NCBI RefSeq assembly: GCF_024704835.1
Contig: NZ_JAMXBE010000006.1
Location: forward strand, 186,514 to 250,513
Origin: Parapedobacter tibetensis
Lineage (GTDB): Bacteria > Bacteroidota > Bacteroidia > Sphingobacteriales > Sphingobacteriaceae
Direction of reading: 5' to 3'
Length of the DNA stretch: 64,000 bases
Shown here: positions 1 to 9,225 of the stretch, piece after piece
Position numbering within the stretch: position 1 is the first letter of the stretch
How the letters are laid out: every line of letters starts with the position of its first letter
Program-made: the position numbers and the translations under genes
The notes under the pieces: generated by a model
Databases searched by the model: none
Told to the model about the DNA's origin: nothing
Seen by the model: the letters and a program-made list of their open reading frames with translations, nothing else

Positions 1-68
1 CATTGCCTATCAACGAGCTAATCCTCAATCCCACCCTAAGGCAGAATGAAGGTTGGCCAACACGATGA
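1..68 (+). CDS. SusD/RagB family lipoprotein, C-terminal 21 codons only
   Basis: The frame starting at base 3 reads LPINELILNPTLRQNEGWP and stops at TGA 66-68. The pattern P-I-N-E-x-x-L-N-P-x-L-x-Q-N-x-G-W is the typical C-terminus of SusD/RagB nutrient-binding lipoproteins, which cap a SusC TonB-dependent transporter at the outer membrane. The rest of the gene, and presumably susC, lies to the left of the window. Only 16 bases separate its stop from the next start, so it is probably cotranscribed with the YdcF-like, murQ and ceramidase-like genes. The motif is short, but position, strand and spacing support it. Confidence 0.72.
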   Translation, partial: LPINELILNPTLRQNEGWPTR

Positions 69-84
69 CAACTAGACAAAGAGA

Positions 85-1350
85 ATGAAGATATTGGATA
101 AAAAGAGTTGGCTATGGGAAGGAGTAATCGGCGTTGGTCTGTTGGTAGCTTCCTGTGGCCATCTTGATAAACCCAAGGGAGCTGATGCCGCATCGGGTGG
201 CAGCACCAAGGATTCGGTGCTGCAACGTAAGATATTCCCGCTATTGACAGTGATGGAAGCCGATACGGTTTTCTGCAAGCAGATAAAGACCGATAGTATA
301 TTGATCGTGCTGGCCGATGGATACCGTAGCCGCATCACCACTGCAGATACTTGTCAAGATGCCGGATGTTATGCCCATGCCTTGCTGTGTACACCTGGAG
401 AAATCGCGCAGGCCGGCGAACGTCTTAAAACCCTTATCCACCGACATACTGCATTGTGGACCACCGCCTTGAAAACTTCCGGACATTATGCTGTCCATGC
501 CGGAGCGAATGATACATCCTTCGTGCGGCAGGCATGGGACGAAGTGGCAACGGGTATAAATCGTATTTTCTCCGTTTATATCGCAGGCGAACCACCGCAT
601 TACGCGATTATTGATTCCATCAGCTTTTCCACTGCCGACCTGAACTTCGTTCGACAAATACAACATGGATTGGATTCCTTATTGGCAAACGAAGGGCAAT
701 CCCCCTGCTTCTTCCGGCTGGCCGCACATGCGGCACTGATGACGCTGCGCATCAATGGTAGGGATGAAGCGGCCCGCTACGAGCCACTCACAGCTGGCCG
801 CAATGAGGAAGCTGTCGCGGCCATCAACCATACGCGCTGGGCCGATTATCCCTACAATGTGCTGGTGGTTCCGGGATATGGTCCCGAGGCTCCCGGTATC
901 CCATTGGATAGCAGGGCAGCAAGGAGGTGCCAACTGGCGGCGGAGTTGTACAAATCCGGTAAAGCACCTTTTATCATTGTGTCCGGCGGACACACTTACC
1001 CCCATTGCACACCCTATTGCGAAGCTGTGGAAATGAAAAAATACTTGATAAACCAGTTCGATGTGCCTGTAGCGGCTATCATCATCGAGCCCCATGCGCG
1101 ACACACCACAACCAACCTACGGAATGCCGGTCGGCTTATCTATCGACTGGGCATGCCGCATGACAAACCTGCATTGGTAGTGACCGACCGCAACCAAACC
1201 GCCATGATCATGGATATGGAACAACGCTGCATCCGGGAGTTGGGCTATGTGCCATACCGTGATCTCCATAACCTAAACGAAAACCAAACCGAGTTTTTTC
1301 CGGTTGAAATGGTGTCTCAAGTTAATACCTTGGACCCGCTTGATCCATAA
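85..1350 (+). CDS. YdcF/SanA-like (DUF218) lipoprotein
   Basis: 421 aa. The N-terminus is a lipoprotein signal ending in LLVASC (Cys24), so the protein is probably anchored in an envelope membrane. The first half (about 25-250) matches no family I can name. The second half (about 256-400) has the DUF218/YdcF pattern: a hydrophobic strand followed by PGYG, SRAARRCQLAAELYKSG, the strand and glycines of FIIVSGG, and ARHTTTNLRNA before the last strands. DUF218 proteins such as SanA and ElyC act in cell-envelope or peptidoglycan metabolism, mostly by unproven chemistry. It lies between a SusD tail and murQ (39-base gap), which fits work on murein-derived substrate. Confidence 0.82.
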   Translation: MKILDKKSWLWEGVIGVGLLVASCGHLDKPKGADAASGGSTKDSVLQRKIFPLLTVMEADTVFCKQIKTDSILIVLADGYRSRITTADTCQDAGCYAHALLCTPGEIAQAGERLKTLIHRHTALWTTALKTSGHYAVHAGANDTSFVRQAWDEVATGINRIFSVYIAGEPPHYAIIDSISFSTADLNFVRQIQHGLDSLLANEGQSPCFFRLAAHAALMTLRINGRDEAARYEPLTAGRNEEAVAAINHTRWADYPYNVLVVPGYGPEAPGIPLDSRAARRCQLAAELYKSGKAPFIIVSGGHTYPHCTPYCEAVEMKKYLINQFDVPVAAIIIEPHARHTTTNLRNAGRLIYRLGMPHDKPALVVTDRNQTAMIMDMEQRCIRELGYVPYRDLHNLNENQTEFFPVEMVSQVNTLDPLDP

Positions 1351-1389
1351 CCAGACTATATGCTTAACCATAATTAAATACGTAACAAA

Positions 1390-2217
1390 ATGAATAATAA
1401 CAAGATCACAGAACAACCATCGAGGTACAGATACTTGGAGAAGATGACGGTTGAAGAAATTACCCGATACATCAATGAGGAGGACGGCATCGTGTCCGGA
1501 GCGGTGAAAAAAGCGCTGCCCCAACTCAATGCATTGATTAAAAAAGCCGTAAGCCAACTGCAATCAGGAGGGCGACTGTTCTATGTAGGAGCTGGCAGCG
1601 GTGGGCGACTGGCCGTACTCGATGTGATTGAGCTACCCACCACCTACGGTGTGAGGTGTGGCCTGTTCAACGTCATCCTGGCCGGAGGAGTGGATCGATT
1701 AATAGACGCCCTTGAGGAGAAGGAAGACGATACCCAAGAAGGACCGCAGCAATTGAAGGCCAACGCAGTGGGACCGGGTGATATTGTGGTGGGCATATCG
1801 GCAAGCGGCACTACGCCTTTTGTATTGGCATCACTCGAATACTGCCGTAACCATCATATCCCTACGGCATGCATTGTGAGCAATCCGGGTGCTGAAATCG
1901 CCAAATACGCGGACTATCCCGTGGAGGTCATCACCGGGCCGGAGTTCGTTTCGGGCAGTACGCGGATGAAGTGCGGCACAGCCCAGAAGATGATTTTTGA
2001 CATCATCAGCACTACAACGATGATACAGTTGGGACATGTGGAAGACAATAGGATGGTAAACGTAGCGTTGATTAATGAAAAAATCACCGACCGGGCTGTC
2101 AAGATGCTGATGGAGAAAGGAGACATCAAGGATTATGAGAAAGCTAAAGCTATCCTGTTGCGGTTTGGCAGCGTCAAGGCTGCTCTCGAGGAGCAATCAA
2201 ACAATAATGTTCAATAA
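1390..2217 (+). CDS. murQ: N-acetylmuramic acid 6-phosphate etherase MurQ
   Basis: 275 aa, slightly shorter than E. coli MurQ (298). MurQ splits the lactyl ether of MurNAc-6-phosphate, giving GlcNAc-6-phosphate and D-lactate, in cytoplasmic cell-wall recycling. The SIS fold is clear: YVGAGSGGRLAVLD at 66-79, ELPTTYG with the expected acid/base Glu81, the second phosphate-binding loop GISASGTTPF at 135-144, and the signature GPEFVSGSTRMKCGTAQK at 183-200. It is the third gene of a tight + strand run after the SusD tail and YdcF-like lipoprotein. Its 3' end meets or overlaps the next gene, so translation may be coupled. No MurNAc kinase or transporter gene is visible inside the window. Confidence 0.95.
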   Translation: MNNNKITEQPSRYRYLEKMTVEEITRYINEEDGIVSGAVKKALPQLNALIKKAVSQLQSGGRLFYVGAGSGGRLAVLDVIELPTTYGVRCGLFNVILAGGVDRLIDALEEKEDDTQEGPQQLKANAVGPGDIVVGISASGTTPFVLASLEYCRNHHIPTACIVSNPGAEIAKYADYPVEVITGPEFVSGSTRMKCGTAQKMIFDIISTTTMIQLGHVEDNRMVNVALINEKITDRAVKMLMEKGDIKDYEKAKAILLRFGSVKAALEEQSNNNVQ

Positions 2218-2227
2218 ATCCAACCGA

Positions 2228-4162
2228 ATGAACAAACAGGAGCTTTTAGTGATGGTGATGCTGTATTTCATGCTGGCGTCACCCGTATTCGCCCAATATG
2301 AATACCGAGTAGGCAGTGGCCAGGCAAGCATCGAGCCAGACGATCGCTATTTTTCGCTGACCTTGGCAGGCTATGGCGTGCCACCGGAGGGGCGGTTTAC
2401 CTTGGAGTGGACGGAAATACGCCCCTTGGGAACAGTTGCCGACGCGGCGATGTCTGCCGCCGGTACGCTGTATTACCTAGAAAAGGGCGGACTGTGGACC
2501 TTGGACCCGTCCGCAGCCCAAGCTATCCCGAAGGAGTTGCTGCCTGAAGCGGACGTTAGGCTACTGGCGGTTGATCACAAGCGGTTATACGGCATAAACC
2601 AAGCTAATGAATTGCTGGAGATGAATCCATTGAGCAGGCGTCCGAGATGGCATACGATCGCGGCGTTGGATAAGCAGGCGGTAGCATTTGCCGCGACCGA
2701 TGACGGTTTTGTATTGGTAGATGCCAAGGGGATTTGTTGGCTGTCCAAGGGAAGGTCCAACGTATTGTCTTGGACTGCCCTTATCGCCGAACCGCTACCG
2801 TTAGCGGATATCGCATGGCGGGAGGGTACCTTATATGGTTTGACCCCAGAAAATGAGTTGCTCCGGCTTCGCCAGGATGACACATGGGTACGGATAGCAC
2901 TGCGGAACGGCTTGACGTACCAGCAGGATATCCGGCAAATCATTGCCGCTGACGATGGCTTTCATGGAATCGATGCCGATGGTACATGGTTGGATGCAGG
3001 GCACAACAGCACCAAACAACTAAGTGCCGGGGCGGTGTCTATCGCGTCGATGGGAAAGCGGGTAATCATCGTCGGGATCGATGTCTGCGGTTTCAATGCA
3101 GATTTTGCCACAAATATCAAAAAAGCCGTATACGAGCAGTATGGCGTACCACCGACGGCGGTGTTGATCAATGCTTCCCATACCCATTTCGCCCCAGTAA
3201 CGCAAAGTTGGCCTACTTGGGCACCGCATTGCCAGAAACCGGATAGCAGTTACCTCTACAGTGTAGTCAAAAGCGGCATCTTGGACGCCATCTCCCAGGC
3301 AATGAGAAGCGAACAACCCGCCGATTTGTATTTCGGACGCACAGTGGCTGATATTGGCCGCAATCGGAATCTGAAAGGTGATAACCTTCCTTATGACAAT
3401 GCCTTGGATGTGGTGAAGATCGCCTATCGGAAGCAGGATAGCCTAAGTGTAGTCTTTTTAGCAGGATGCCACCCTGTATTTACCAATGCGGGCCAAGAAG
3501 GTATCACCATCAGTCCTAATTATCCCGGAGTAGCCCGCGAGGCCTTGGTGCGCCATTCAAAGATCAAACAGGCACTATTCCTTCAAGGGTGTGCCGGAGA
3601 TATTAATCCGAAGGATGATGACCACACGGTGACTGCGCAGAAAGTCGTCTCCGCCGTCCATGAAGCTCTGGAAGGGAGTATGCAGCACATCACGGGATCC
3701 ATCAATAATTATTTGGATACCATCAACTTCGATAGCCGGCCTTGGCCAGTGGAACGTATCAAACAATTCCGGAAGGAAAATGAAGATAGAGAGGGGAATG
3801 TAGTGGCCGAAAAAAATGTCCGTTGGGCCGACTTGATGCTCGGCTACCATAAGACAGGCACCATGCCGACCCAGATGCCTGTGTATGTCCAAACCATTAA
3901 CATCGGCAATTGGAAACTGGTAGGCCTATCACGTGAGGCAACCACGGAATATAGCCTCGGCATCAAAAAGCTTTGGCCTGAAAAGCTGGTGAGCGTGGCC
4001 GCGTACAGCAATGATGTCGCTAGCTACCTGCCTACCCAACTGCATATCCAAGCCGGCGTATACGAGGGTAAGGATTCGTTTTTCTGGTATGGACAGCCCA
4101 ATATCTTTCCGGAAGATGTGTATGAGACCATTATAAATCGCATTAAAGCCAACAACCGCTAA
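2228..4162 (+). CDS. Secreted neutral/alkaline ceramidase-like hydrolase with an inserted propeller-like region
   Basis: 644 aa from ATG 2228, chosen because it gives a clean signal peptide (MNKQELL...ASPVFAQ). ATG 2207 would overlap murQ by 11 bases; an in-frame start further inside murQ (2135) is unlikely. The ceramidase N-terminal strand VGSGQASIEP and LAGYG (27-50) is followed by about 220 residues of short W/Y/G-rich repeats (about 55-275). The ceramidase core then resumes with RVIIVGIDVCGF (278-289), the metal-ligand motif SHTHFAP (317-323), GCHPVF and QGCAGDINP. Family members hydrolyse the N-acyl bond of ceramides with zinc. Substrate is unknown here; an N-acyl amino-sugar or lipid product is possible given murQ next door. 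Confidence 0.8.
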   Translation: MNKQELLVMVMLYFMLASPVFAQYEYRVGSGQASIEPDDRYFSLTLAGYGVPPEGRFTLEWTEIRPLGTVADAAMSAAGTLYYLEKGGLWTLDPSAAQAIPKELLPEADVRLLAVDHKRLYGINQANELLEMNPLSRRPRWHTIAALDKQAVAFAATDDGFVLVDAKGICWLSKGRSNVLSWTALIAEPLPLADIAWREGTLYGLTPENELLRLRQDDTWVRIALRNGLTYQQDIRQIIAADDGFHGIDADGTWLDAGHNSTKQLSAGAVSIASMGKRVIIVGIDVCGFNADFATNIKKAVYEQYGVPPTAVLINASHTHFAPVTQSWPTWAPHCQKPDSSYLYSVVKSGILDAISQAMRSEQPADLYFGRTVADIGRNRNLKGDNLPYDNALDVVKIAYRKQDSLSVVFLAGCHPVFTNAGQEGITISPNYPGVAREALVRHSKIKQALFLQGCAGDINPKDDDHTVTAQKVVSAVHEALEGSMQHITGSINNYLDTINFDSRPWPVERIKQFRKENEDREGNVVAEKNVRWADLMLGYHKTGTMPTQMPVYVQTINIGNWKLVGLSREATTEYSLGIKKLWPEKLVSVAAYSNDVASYLPTQLHIQAGVYEGKDSFFWYGQPNIFPEDVYETIINRIKANNR

Positions 4163-4176
4163 TTTCCAATGATGGC

Positions 4177-4231
4177 CCAATTCAAGGTACCTGTTCATTG
4201 GATGGTATGCGACACGCGGGTACCGAATTGG
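4177..4231. repeat. Inverted repeat upstream of the HerA-like ATPase gene
   Basis: CCAATTCAAGGTACC (4177-4191) and GGGTACCGAATTGG (4218-4231) are inverted copies with one small bulge, about 97 bases before the next start codon. There is no T-run, so it is not an obvious terminator; it could be an operator or simple secondary structure. The remainder of the 165-base gap shows no gene. Confidence 0.35.
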
Positions 4232-4327
4232 ACTTCAACATAGATGTTGACACAAAAATAATATCCACCATTTGCATTTCCCCGAAGAAGTATGTAGCTT
4301 TCACCCGTCGTTTTTGTTGCATACTAT

Positions 4328-5869
4328 ATGGAAAATCAGTCCAAGTTTGTAGAGAAAATATCTACCTCATACAGCCCTAAGGGTGCTTTTATTTTCCTTG
4401 GAGCAGGTCTTCTCGATGGAGAAGTAGTCGCTGCAGCTAAAGTAAACCTAGCCCTTAAGATGATGAACCGCCATGGATTGATTGCCGGTGCTACAGGTAC
4501 CGGAAAGACCCGTACCTTGCAACTCATCGCCGAACAATTGTCAGACGCGGGAGTACCGGTATTCATGCTCGATGTAAAGGGTGACCTATCGGGATTGCAC
4601 CAGGCTGGGGAAATTAACCCTGCTTTGGTGGAAAGGGGAGAGGCACTGGAATGGCCCTTTGAGCCATCTGGATTCCCCGTGGAATTATATTCTTTATCCG
4701 GCAAGGTGGGCAATCCCATGCGGCTTACCGTTGAAGATTTTGGTCCCGTGCTACTAGGTCGTGTCCTCGAATTGAATGATACCCAAACAGGGGTGTTGAC
4801 TGTATTATTCAAATATGCCGAGGACCAGCAATTACCATTGGTGGATTTTGCGGATTTGAAAAAGCTGCTATCATATTTGACCGAGGGACCGGGCGCGGTA
4901 GAAATAAAAGATAGCTATGGCCGAATCAGTAGCAGTACATCAGGAACCATACTGCGCAAGCTGGTAGCGCTGGAACAGCAAGGCGTGTCAGCTATCTTCG
5001 GTGAAAAGGAATTTGATATCAACGATCTTTTTGAGCGGATGGACGGAAAAGGGGTGATTAGCCTGCTCAATATTTCGGATATCCAAGACCAGCCAGTCCT
5101 ATTTTCCACGTTCTTACTGAGCTTATTGGCACAGTTATTTAAAAATTTGCCCGAAGTGGGTGATTTGGATAAACCCAAGCTGGTATTTTTCTTTGAAGAG
5201 GCACATTTGTTATTCAAGGATGCTTCAAAAGCCTTCTTGACACAAGTCGAACAAATTGTACGTCTCATTCGTTCCAAAGGTGTGGGGGTGTTTTTCTGTA
5301 CACAGGCACCCTCGGATATCCCCGAGAGCGTATTAGGGCAGCTGGGCAATAGGGTACAGCATGCGTTGCGTGCCTTTACACCTAATGACGCCGAGGCACT
5401 GCGTAAGACGGTACGCACCTATCCGCATTCGGAGTTCTATGAAATAGATCGTGCGCTCACCTCCCTAGGTATAGGACAGGCGCTTATTACGGTACTCAAT
5501 GATAAAGGGATACCCACGGAAGTGGTGGCCACGCACCTTATTCCGCCCCGGGCGGTGATGGGTCCAGTGGATGCGCAAACCTACAACCAATTGGTCAATG
5601 CGTCACCTTTTTATGCCAAGTACCACCAGGCCATAGATAGGAAAAGTGCATCTGAGATTTTGGAAGAGCGATTACAGGCACATGCTGTGAAATCCGGACA
5701 GGAAGAAGCCGAACGACAACGTGCAAAGACTACCAGTCGGAAAAGCACCCGACAAACACCGATAGAGGCTGCCACAAAAGCTGCCTCCACGACTTTGGCC
5801 CGAGAAGGGGTAAAGCTAATGAGCAAAATAGCCAACGGGATATTGGCCGCCATGCTGCGTAGAAAATAA
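4328..5869 (+). CDS. HerA/YjgR-type P-loop ATPase (DUF853)
   Basis: 513 aa. Walker A GATGTGKT lies at 54-61, followed by VPVFMLDVKGDLSGLHQAG, which is characteristic of the DUF853/YjgR branch of HerA-FtsK ATPases. Walker B is in LVFFFEEAHLLF (about 285-295), and the sensor region GVGVFFCTQAPSDIPESVLGQLGNRVQHALRAFTP follows. The C-terminus is Lys/Arg- and Ala-rich, as in relatives. The cellular role of YjgR proteins is not established; relatedness to DNA-pumping HerA suggests a nucleic-acid or motor function in the cytoplasm. It stands alone on the + strand; ATG 4328 keeps the usual N-terminus. Confidence 0.88.
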   Translation: MENQSKFVEKISTSYSPKGAFIFLGAGLLDGEVVAAAKVNLALKMMNRHGLIAGATGTGKTRTLQLIAEQLSDAGVPVFMLDVKGDLSGLHQAGEINPALVERGEALEWPFEPSGFPVELYSLSGKVGNPMRLTVEDFGPVLLGRVLELNDTQTGVLTVLFKYAEDQQLPLVDFADLKKLLSYLTEGPGAVEIKDSYGRISSSTSGTILRKLVALEQQGVSAIFGEKEFDINDLFERMDGKGVISLLNISDIQDQPVLFSTFLLSLLAQLFKNLPEVGDLDKPKLVFFFEEAHLLFKDASKAFLTQVEQIVRLIRSKGVGVFFCTQAPSDIPESVLGQLGNRVQHALRAFTPNDAEALRKTVRTYPHSEFYEIDRALTSLGIGQALITVLNDKGIPTEVVATHLIPPRAVMGPVDAQTYNQLVNASPFYAKYHQAIDRKSASEILEERLQAHAVKSGQEEAERQRAKTTSRKSTRQTPIEAATKAASTTLAREGVKLMSKIANGILAAMLRRK

Positions 5870-5946
5870 TAGCAAATTTATCAAAGTTTGGCTATATCCC
5901 AGTAGCACACGTAATTCTTTAACTTCAAATAAATACATCTTCAGAA

Positions 5947-6858
5947 ATGAGTAAACCCACTTTATTGATTCTTGCGGCCGGGATGGCCAGCCGTTATGGA
6001 AGTATGAAACAAATCGATCCCTTTGGACCCAATGGTGAAACCATCATTGATTATTCCATTTATGATGCAATACGGGCCGGATTCGGCAAGGTAAGCTTTA
6101 TCATCCGCGAAGAGTTTGCAGACAAGTTCAAGGTTATTTTTGAGCCAAAATTGGCAGGAAAGATTGCCACTGATTACGTCTTTCAAAGCTATGACCTTTC
6201 TCCATTTGGTATCGATCAGCAGATTGAGCGATCAAAGCCTTGGGGAACTGCCCATGCGGTATTGTCGGCCCGCAACCAAGTTAATGAACCGTTCTGCGTA
6301 ATCAATGCCGACGATTTTTATGGCTATGAAGCGTTTGAAAAAATGGCTAAATTCCTTACCGAAGAGGTCACCGATAATAAATTTTCCTTGATGGGATACC
6401 AAATTGACAAAACACTCTCAGAATACGGCTCCGTATCGCGCGGCGTGTGCAAGGTAAATGATGAAGGAAACATGACTGAAATCAATGAGCGCACGAAGGT
6501 TTACTTCAAGGATGTGGATGGTGATAAGCGCATTTTCTTTGAAGAGGACGGTGGGGAGGTAGAATTGCCCAGCAGTAGCCGCGTATCCATGAATTTTTGG
6601 GGCTTCACGCCGGCGATTTTTGCAGCAAGTGAAGAACTGTTCAAAAAGTTTGTCCCTGCCAATGCCGATAATCCGAAATCCGAATTTCTGATTCCATCGG
6701 TTGCCGATGTGCTTATCAAACAAGGAGACGCTGTATTCAAGGTTATTCCTACGTCACAAAAGTGGTTTGGGGTGACCTATCCGGAAGACAAGCCTTTGGT
6801 GCAGGCAAATATTGCCCAATTGGTGAAGAACGGTGTGTATCCCGAGCAGTTGTTTTAG
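5947..6858 (+). CDS. Nucleotidyltransferase family protein (sugar-phosphate NTP transferase fold)
   Basis: 303 aa. The N-terminus LLILAAGMASRYGSMKQIDPFGPNGE is the NTP-binding loop of nucleotide-sugar pyrophosphorylases (usual pattern LAAGxGxRxxPxTxxxPK), in a variant where GSMKQ replaces the standard tail. INADDFYGYEAF supplies the metal-binding aspartates, and SMNFWGF follows in the middle. It resembles the stand-alone Bacteroidota proteins annotated only as nucleotidyltransferase; the sugar substrate cannot be told from the sequence. It is followed by a strong bidirectional terminator and faces dnaK. ATG 5947 fits the N-terminal motif. Confidence 0.85.
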   Translation: MSKPTLLILAAGMASRYGSMKQIDPFGPNGETIIDYSIYDAIRAGFGKVSFIIREEFADKFKVIFEPKLAGKIATDYVFQSYDLSPFGIDQQIERSKPWGTAHAVLSARNQVNEPFCVINADDFYGYEAFEKMAKFLTEEVTDNKFSLMGYQIDKTLSEYGSVSRGVCKVNDEGNMTEINERTKVYFKDVDGDKRIFFEEDGGEVELPSSSRVSMNFWGFTPAIFAASEELFKKFVPANADNPKSEFLIPSVADVLIKQGDAVFKVIPTSQKWFGVTYPEDKPLVQANIAQLVKNGVYPEQLF

Positions 6859-6998
6859 GGAAGTCCGGAGTCGGAAGTCCGAAAGGCGAGCGTCTATAAA
6901 GACATGCTTTAAGCTAATAAAAAAACCTCGGAGAATCCCCCGAGGTTTTTTTATTTACGGTCTTCAGTCTTCCTGCTTCCGACTTTCGGACTCAACCC
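6859..6998. repeat. Iterated AGTCCGAA/AGTCGGAA words flanking a terminator
   Basis: Bases 6862-6884 carry the words agtccgg, agtcgga, agtccgaaag. Bases 6975-6993 carry the same words inverted (cttccgac, tttcggact). Together they form an imperfect outer stem around the terminator at 6919-6951. This is a low-complexity intergenic repeat between convergent genes. Confidence 0.5.
6919..6951. terminator. Bidirectional rho-independent terminator
   Basis: AAAAAACCTCGG and CCGAGGTTTTTTT form a 12-bp stem around a short loop, with an A-run on one side and a T-run on the other. It can therefore stop transcription of the + strand nucleotidyltransferase gene and of the - strand dnaK. Confidence 0.88.
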
Positions 6999-8918
6999 CT
7001 ATTTCTTATCCTCGTCTTTCACTTCTTCAAATTCCACATCCGTCACATCATCAGCTGAATCGCTGGCCGCTTGATCAGCAGCTCCTTCAGCTTGTCCACT
7101 TGCAGATGCTTCTTGCGAAGCCTTATACATATCTTCTGAAGCAGCATTCCAAGCATTTTGCAATTCGGCCTGAGCGGCATCGATGGCTACGAAGTCTTTG
7201 GCGGCATACGCGTCTTTCAACTTCTTCAAGCCGTCCTCGATGGGCGCTTTCTTCTCTTCACCGATTTTGTCGCCATATTCCTTCAGCTGTTTTTCGGTAG
7301 AGAAAATCAAGGCATCGGCTGCATTCAGCTTGTCCACTTCTTCTTTAGCTTTCTTGTCCGATTCGGCATTGGCTTCCGCTTCCTGCTTCATTTTTTGGAT
7401 TTCATCATCCGTCAAGCCAGAGGAAGCTTCGATGCGAATCTTCTGTTCCTTGCCAGTAGCTTTGTCTTTGGCGGATACATGCAGGATACCATTGGCATCA
7501 ATATCGAAAGTCACTTCGATTTGGGGTACACCACGTGGTGCAGGTGGAATGCCATCAAGGTGGAAACGTCCGATTGTACGGTTTTGGCCCGCCATTGGGC
7601 GTTCACCTTGCAAAATGTGGATTTCCACCGAAGGCTGGTTATCCGAAGCAGTGGAGAACACCTCCGATTTCTTGGACGGGATGGTCGTATTGGCTTCGAT
7701 GAGCTTGGTCATTACACTGCCCATCGTTTCGATACCCAAGGAAAGAGGGGTGACGTCCAAAAGCAATACATCCTTTACCTCACCGGTAAGTACACCACCT
7801 TGTATCGCAGCACCCAAGGCTACCACCTCATCGGGGTTTACACCCTTTGAAGGTTCCTTGCCGAAGAATTTCTTCACGGCTTCCTGGATGGCAGGGATAC
7901 GGGTAGAACCACCCACCAAAATGATTTCATCGATATCTGATGCTGTATAGCCAGCATTTTTCAACGCCGATTTACAGGGTTCAATTGTCCGCTTAATCAA
8001 GCTGTCTGCCAATTGCTCAAATTTGGCACGACTCAGCGTACGCACCAAATGCTTAGGGCCGGTTTGGTCCGCCGTGATATACGGCAGGTTAACTTCGGTT
8101 GATGATGAACTGGAGAGTTCGATTTTGGCTTTTTCGGCCGCTTCTTTCAAACGTTGCAACGCCATTGGATCCTGGCTTAAGTCAAAGCCGTTGTTTTCGT
8201 TTTTAAACTCATCGTTCAGCCAATCAATGATGACTTGGTCAAAATCGTCACCACCCAAGTGTGTATCACCATCGGTAGATTTCACTTCAAACACACCATC
8301 GCCCAATTCCAGCACGGACACGTCATGTGTACCACCCCCGCAATCGAACACGGCGATTTTCATGTCTTTACTGGCCTTGTCCAATCCGTAAGCCAATGCA
8401 GCGGCGGTAGGTTCGTTGATGATGCGTTTTACGTTCAACCCTGCCACTTCACCAGCTTCCTTCGTTGCTTGGCGTTGCGCGTCATTGAAGTAAGCAGGCA
8501 CCGTGATAACGGCTTCTGTCACCTCATGGCCAAGGAAGTCCTCGGCGGTCTTTTTCATTTTCTGCAAGATCATCGCGGAAATTTCCTGCGGCGTATACTT
8601 GCGATCATCTATCTCCACCCGTGGCGTATTGTTGTCGCCTTTTACAATGGTGTAAGGTACGCGTTTTGCCTCTTTTGATGCTTCATCATATGTGCTACCC
8701 ATAAACCGCTTAATGGAGGATATGGTTTTTTGGGGGTTGGTGATGGCTTGGCGCTTTGCGGGGTCACCCACTTTGCGTTCACCATTCTCCACAAAAGCTA
8801 CAATCGAAGGAGTAGTTCGTTTCCCCTCGTTGTTGGTAATGACTACCGGCTCGTTCCCCTCCATTACGGCTACGCAAGAGTTGGTAGTTCCTAAGTCGAT
8901 TCCAATAATTTTTGACAT
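6999..8918 (-). CDS. dnaK: Chaperone protein DnaK (Hsp70)
   Basis: 639 aa from ATG 8918, where the conserved [21 protein letters not shown] begins; the frame stays open 47 codons further upstream but that extension is not DnaK-like. The ATPase domain has the phosphate loops [26 protein letters not shown] and [13 protein letters not shown]. The substrate-binding domain starts near the linker [17 protein letters not shown]. The C-terminus ends in [13 protein letters not shown], the usual acidic tail. DnaK folds nascent and stress-damaged proteins with DnaJ and GrpE, neither of which is adjacent. A palindrome at 9053-9067 lies about 135 bases upstream and may be a stress operator. Confidence 0.98.
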   Translation of the reverse strand: MSKIIGIDLGTTNSCVAVMEGNEPVVITNNEGKRTTPSIVAFVENGERKVGDPAKRQAITNPQKTISSIKRFMGSTYDEASKEAKRVPYTIVKGDNNTPRVEIDDRKYTPQEISAMILQKMKKTAEDFLGHEVTEAVITVPAYFNDAQRQATKEAGEVAGLNVKRIINEPTAAALAYGLDKASKDMKIAVFDCGGGTHDVSVLELGDGVFEVKSTDGDTHLGGDDFDQVIIDWLNDEFKNENNGFDLSQDPMALQRLKEAAEKAKIELSSSSSTEVNLPYITADQTGPKHLVRTLSRAKFEQLADSLIKRTIEPCKSALKNAGYTASDIDEIILVGGSTRIPAIQEAVKKFFGKEPSKGVNPDEVVALGAAIQGGVLTGEVKDVLLLDVTPLSLGIETMGSVMTKLIEANTTIPSKKSEVFSTASDNQPSVEIHILQGERPMAGQNRTIGRFHLDGIPPAPRGVPQIEVTFDIDANGILHVSAKDKATGKEQKIRIEASSGLTDDEIQKMKQEAEANAESDKKAKEEVDKLNAADALIFSTEKQLKEYGDKIGEEKKAPIEDGLKKLKDAYAAKDFVAIDAAQAELQNAWNAASEDMYKASQEASASGQAEGAADQAASDSADDVTDVEFEEVKDEDKK

Positions 8919-9052
8919 ATCTAAATTCCCTTTTCTACGTTGTGAAAAATTAACCTGTTCATATAAGGGATTATCAAGCCTTGTGCCAATCCTCTTTTTG
9001 GAGCCAATTATGGCTAGATATGGGAAAACAGGGCAAGGGCGATGACGACGCC

Positions 9053-9067
9053 ATGACAATGTGTCAT
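9053..9067. promoter_or_regulatory. Palindrome upstream of dnaK, possible stress operator
   Basis: ATGACA-ATG-TGTCAT is a perfect 6+6 palindrome with a 3-base centre, flanked by a T-run, in the 307-base gap between dnaK (start 8918) and the aminotransferase gene (end 9226). It is not a CIRCE element. I found no exact TANNTTTG element for dnaK in this gap, so a special regulator or sigma factor is possible. The rest of the gap shows no gene. Confidence 0.4.
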
Positions 9068-9225
9068 TTTTTTAACGCGCTCTTGCCACGATATACATAA
9101 TCAATGCGTAGTGGTCACCCACAGAACTGTGATGATATTGCCAATAAGTGGTTTTAGTGTAAAACCGGATCTCAGCGACACTAAATGTTTGTTGCTATTG
9201 CTTACCTGGATTAAGGCTGAATCAC

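Noticed and set aside
4198-4380. A 60-codon frame before the HerA-like ATPase gene
   Set aside because: It overlaps the next gene's start in another frame, has no homology and contains the inverted repeat.
7158-7850. Long + strand frames opposite dnaK (also 7183-7950 and 8235-8678)
   Set aside because: dnaK occupies the other strand with full conservation; frames opposite Hsp70 genes are a well-known artefact.
8919-9058. N-terminal extension of DnaK (47 codons)
   Set aside because: The family begins at [12 protein letters not shown]; the extension has no conservation.
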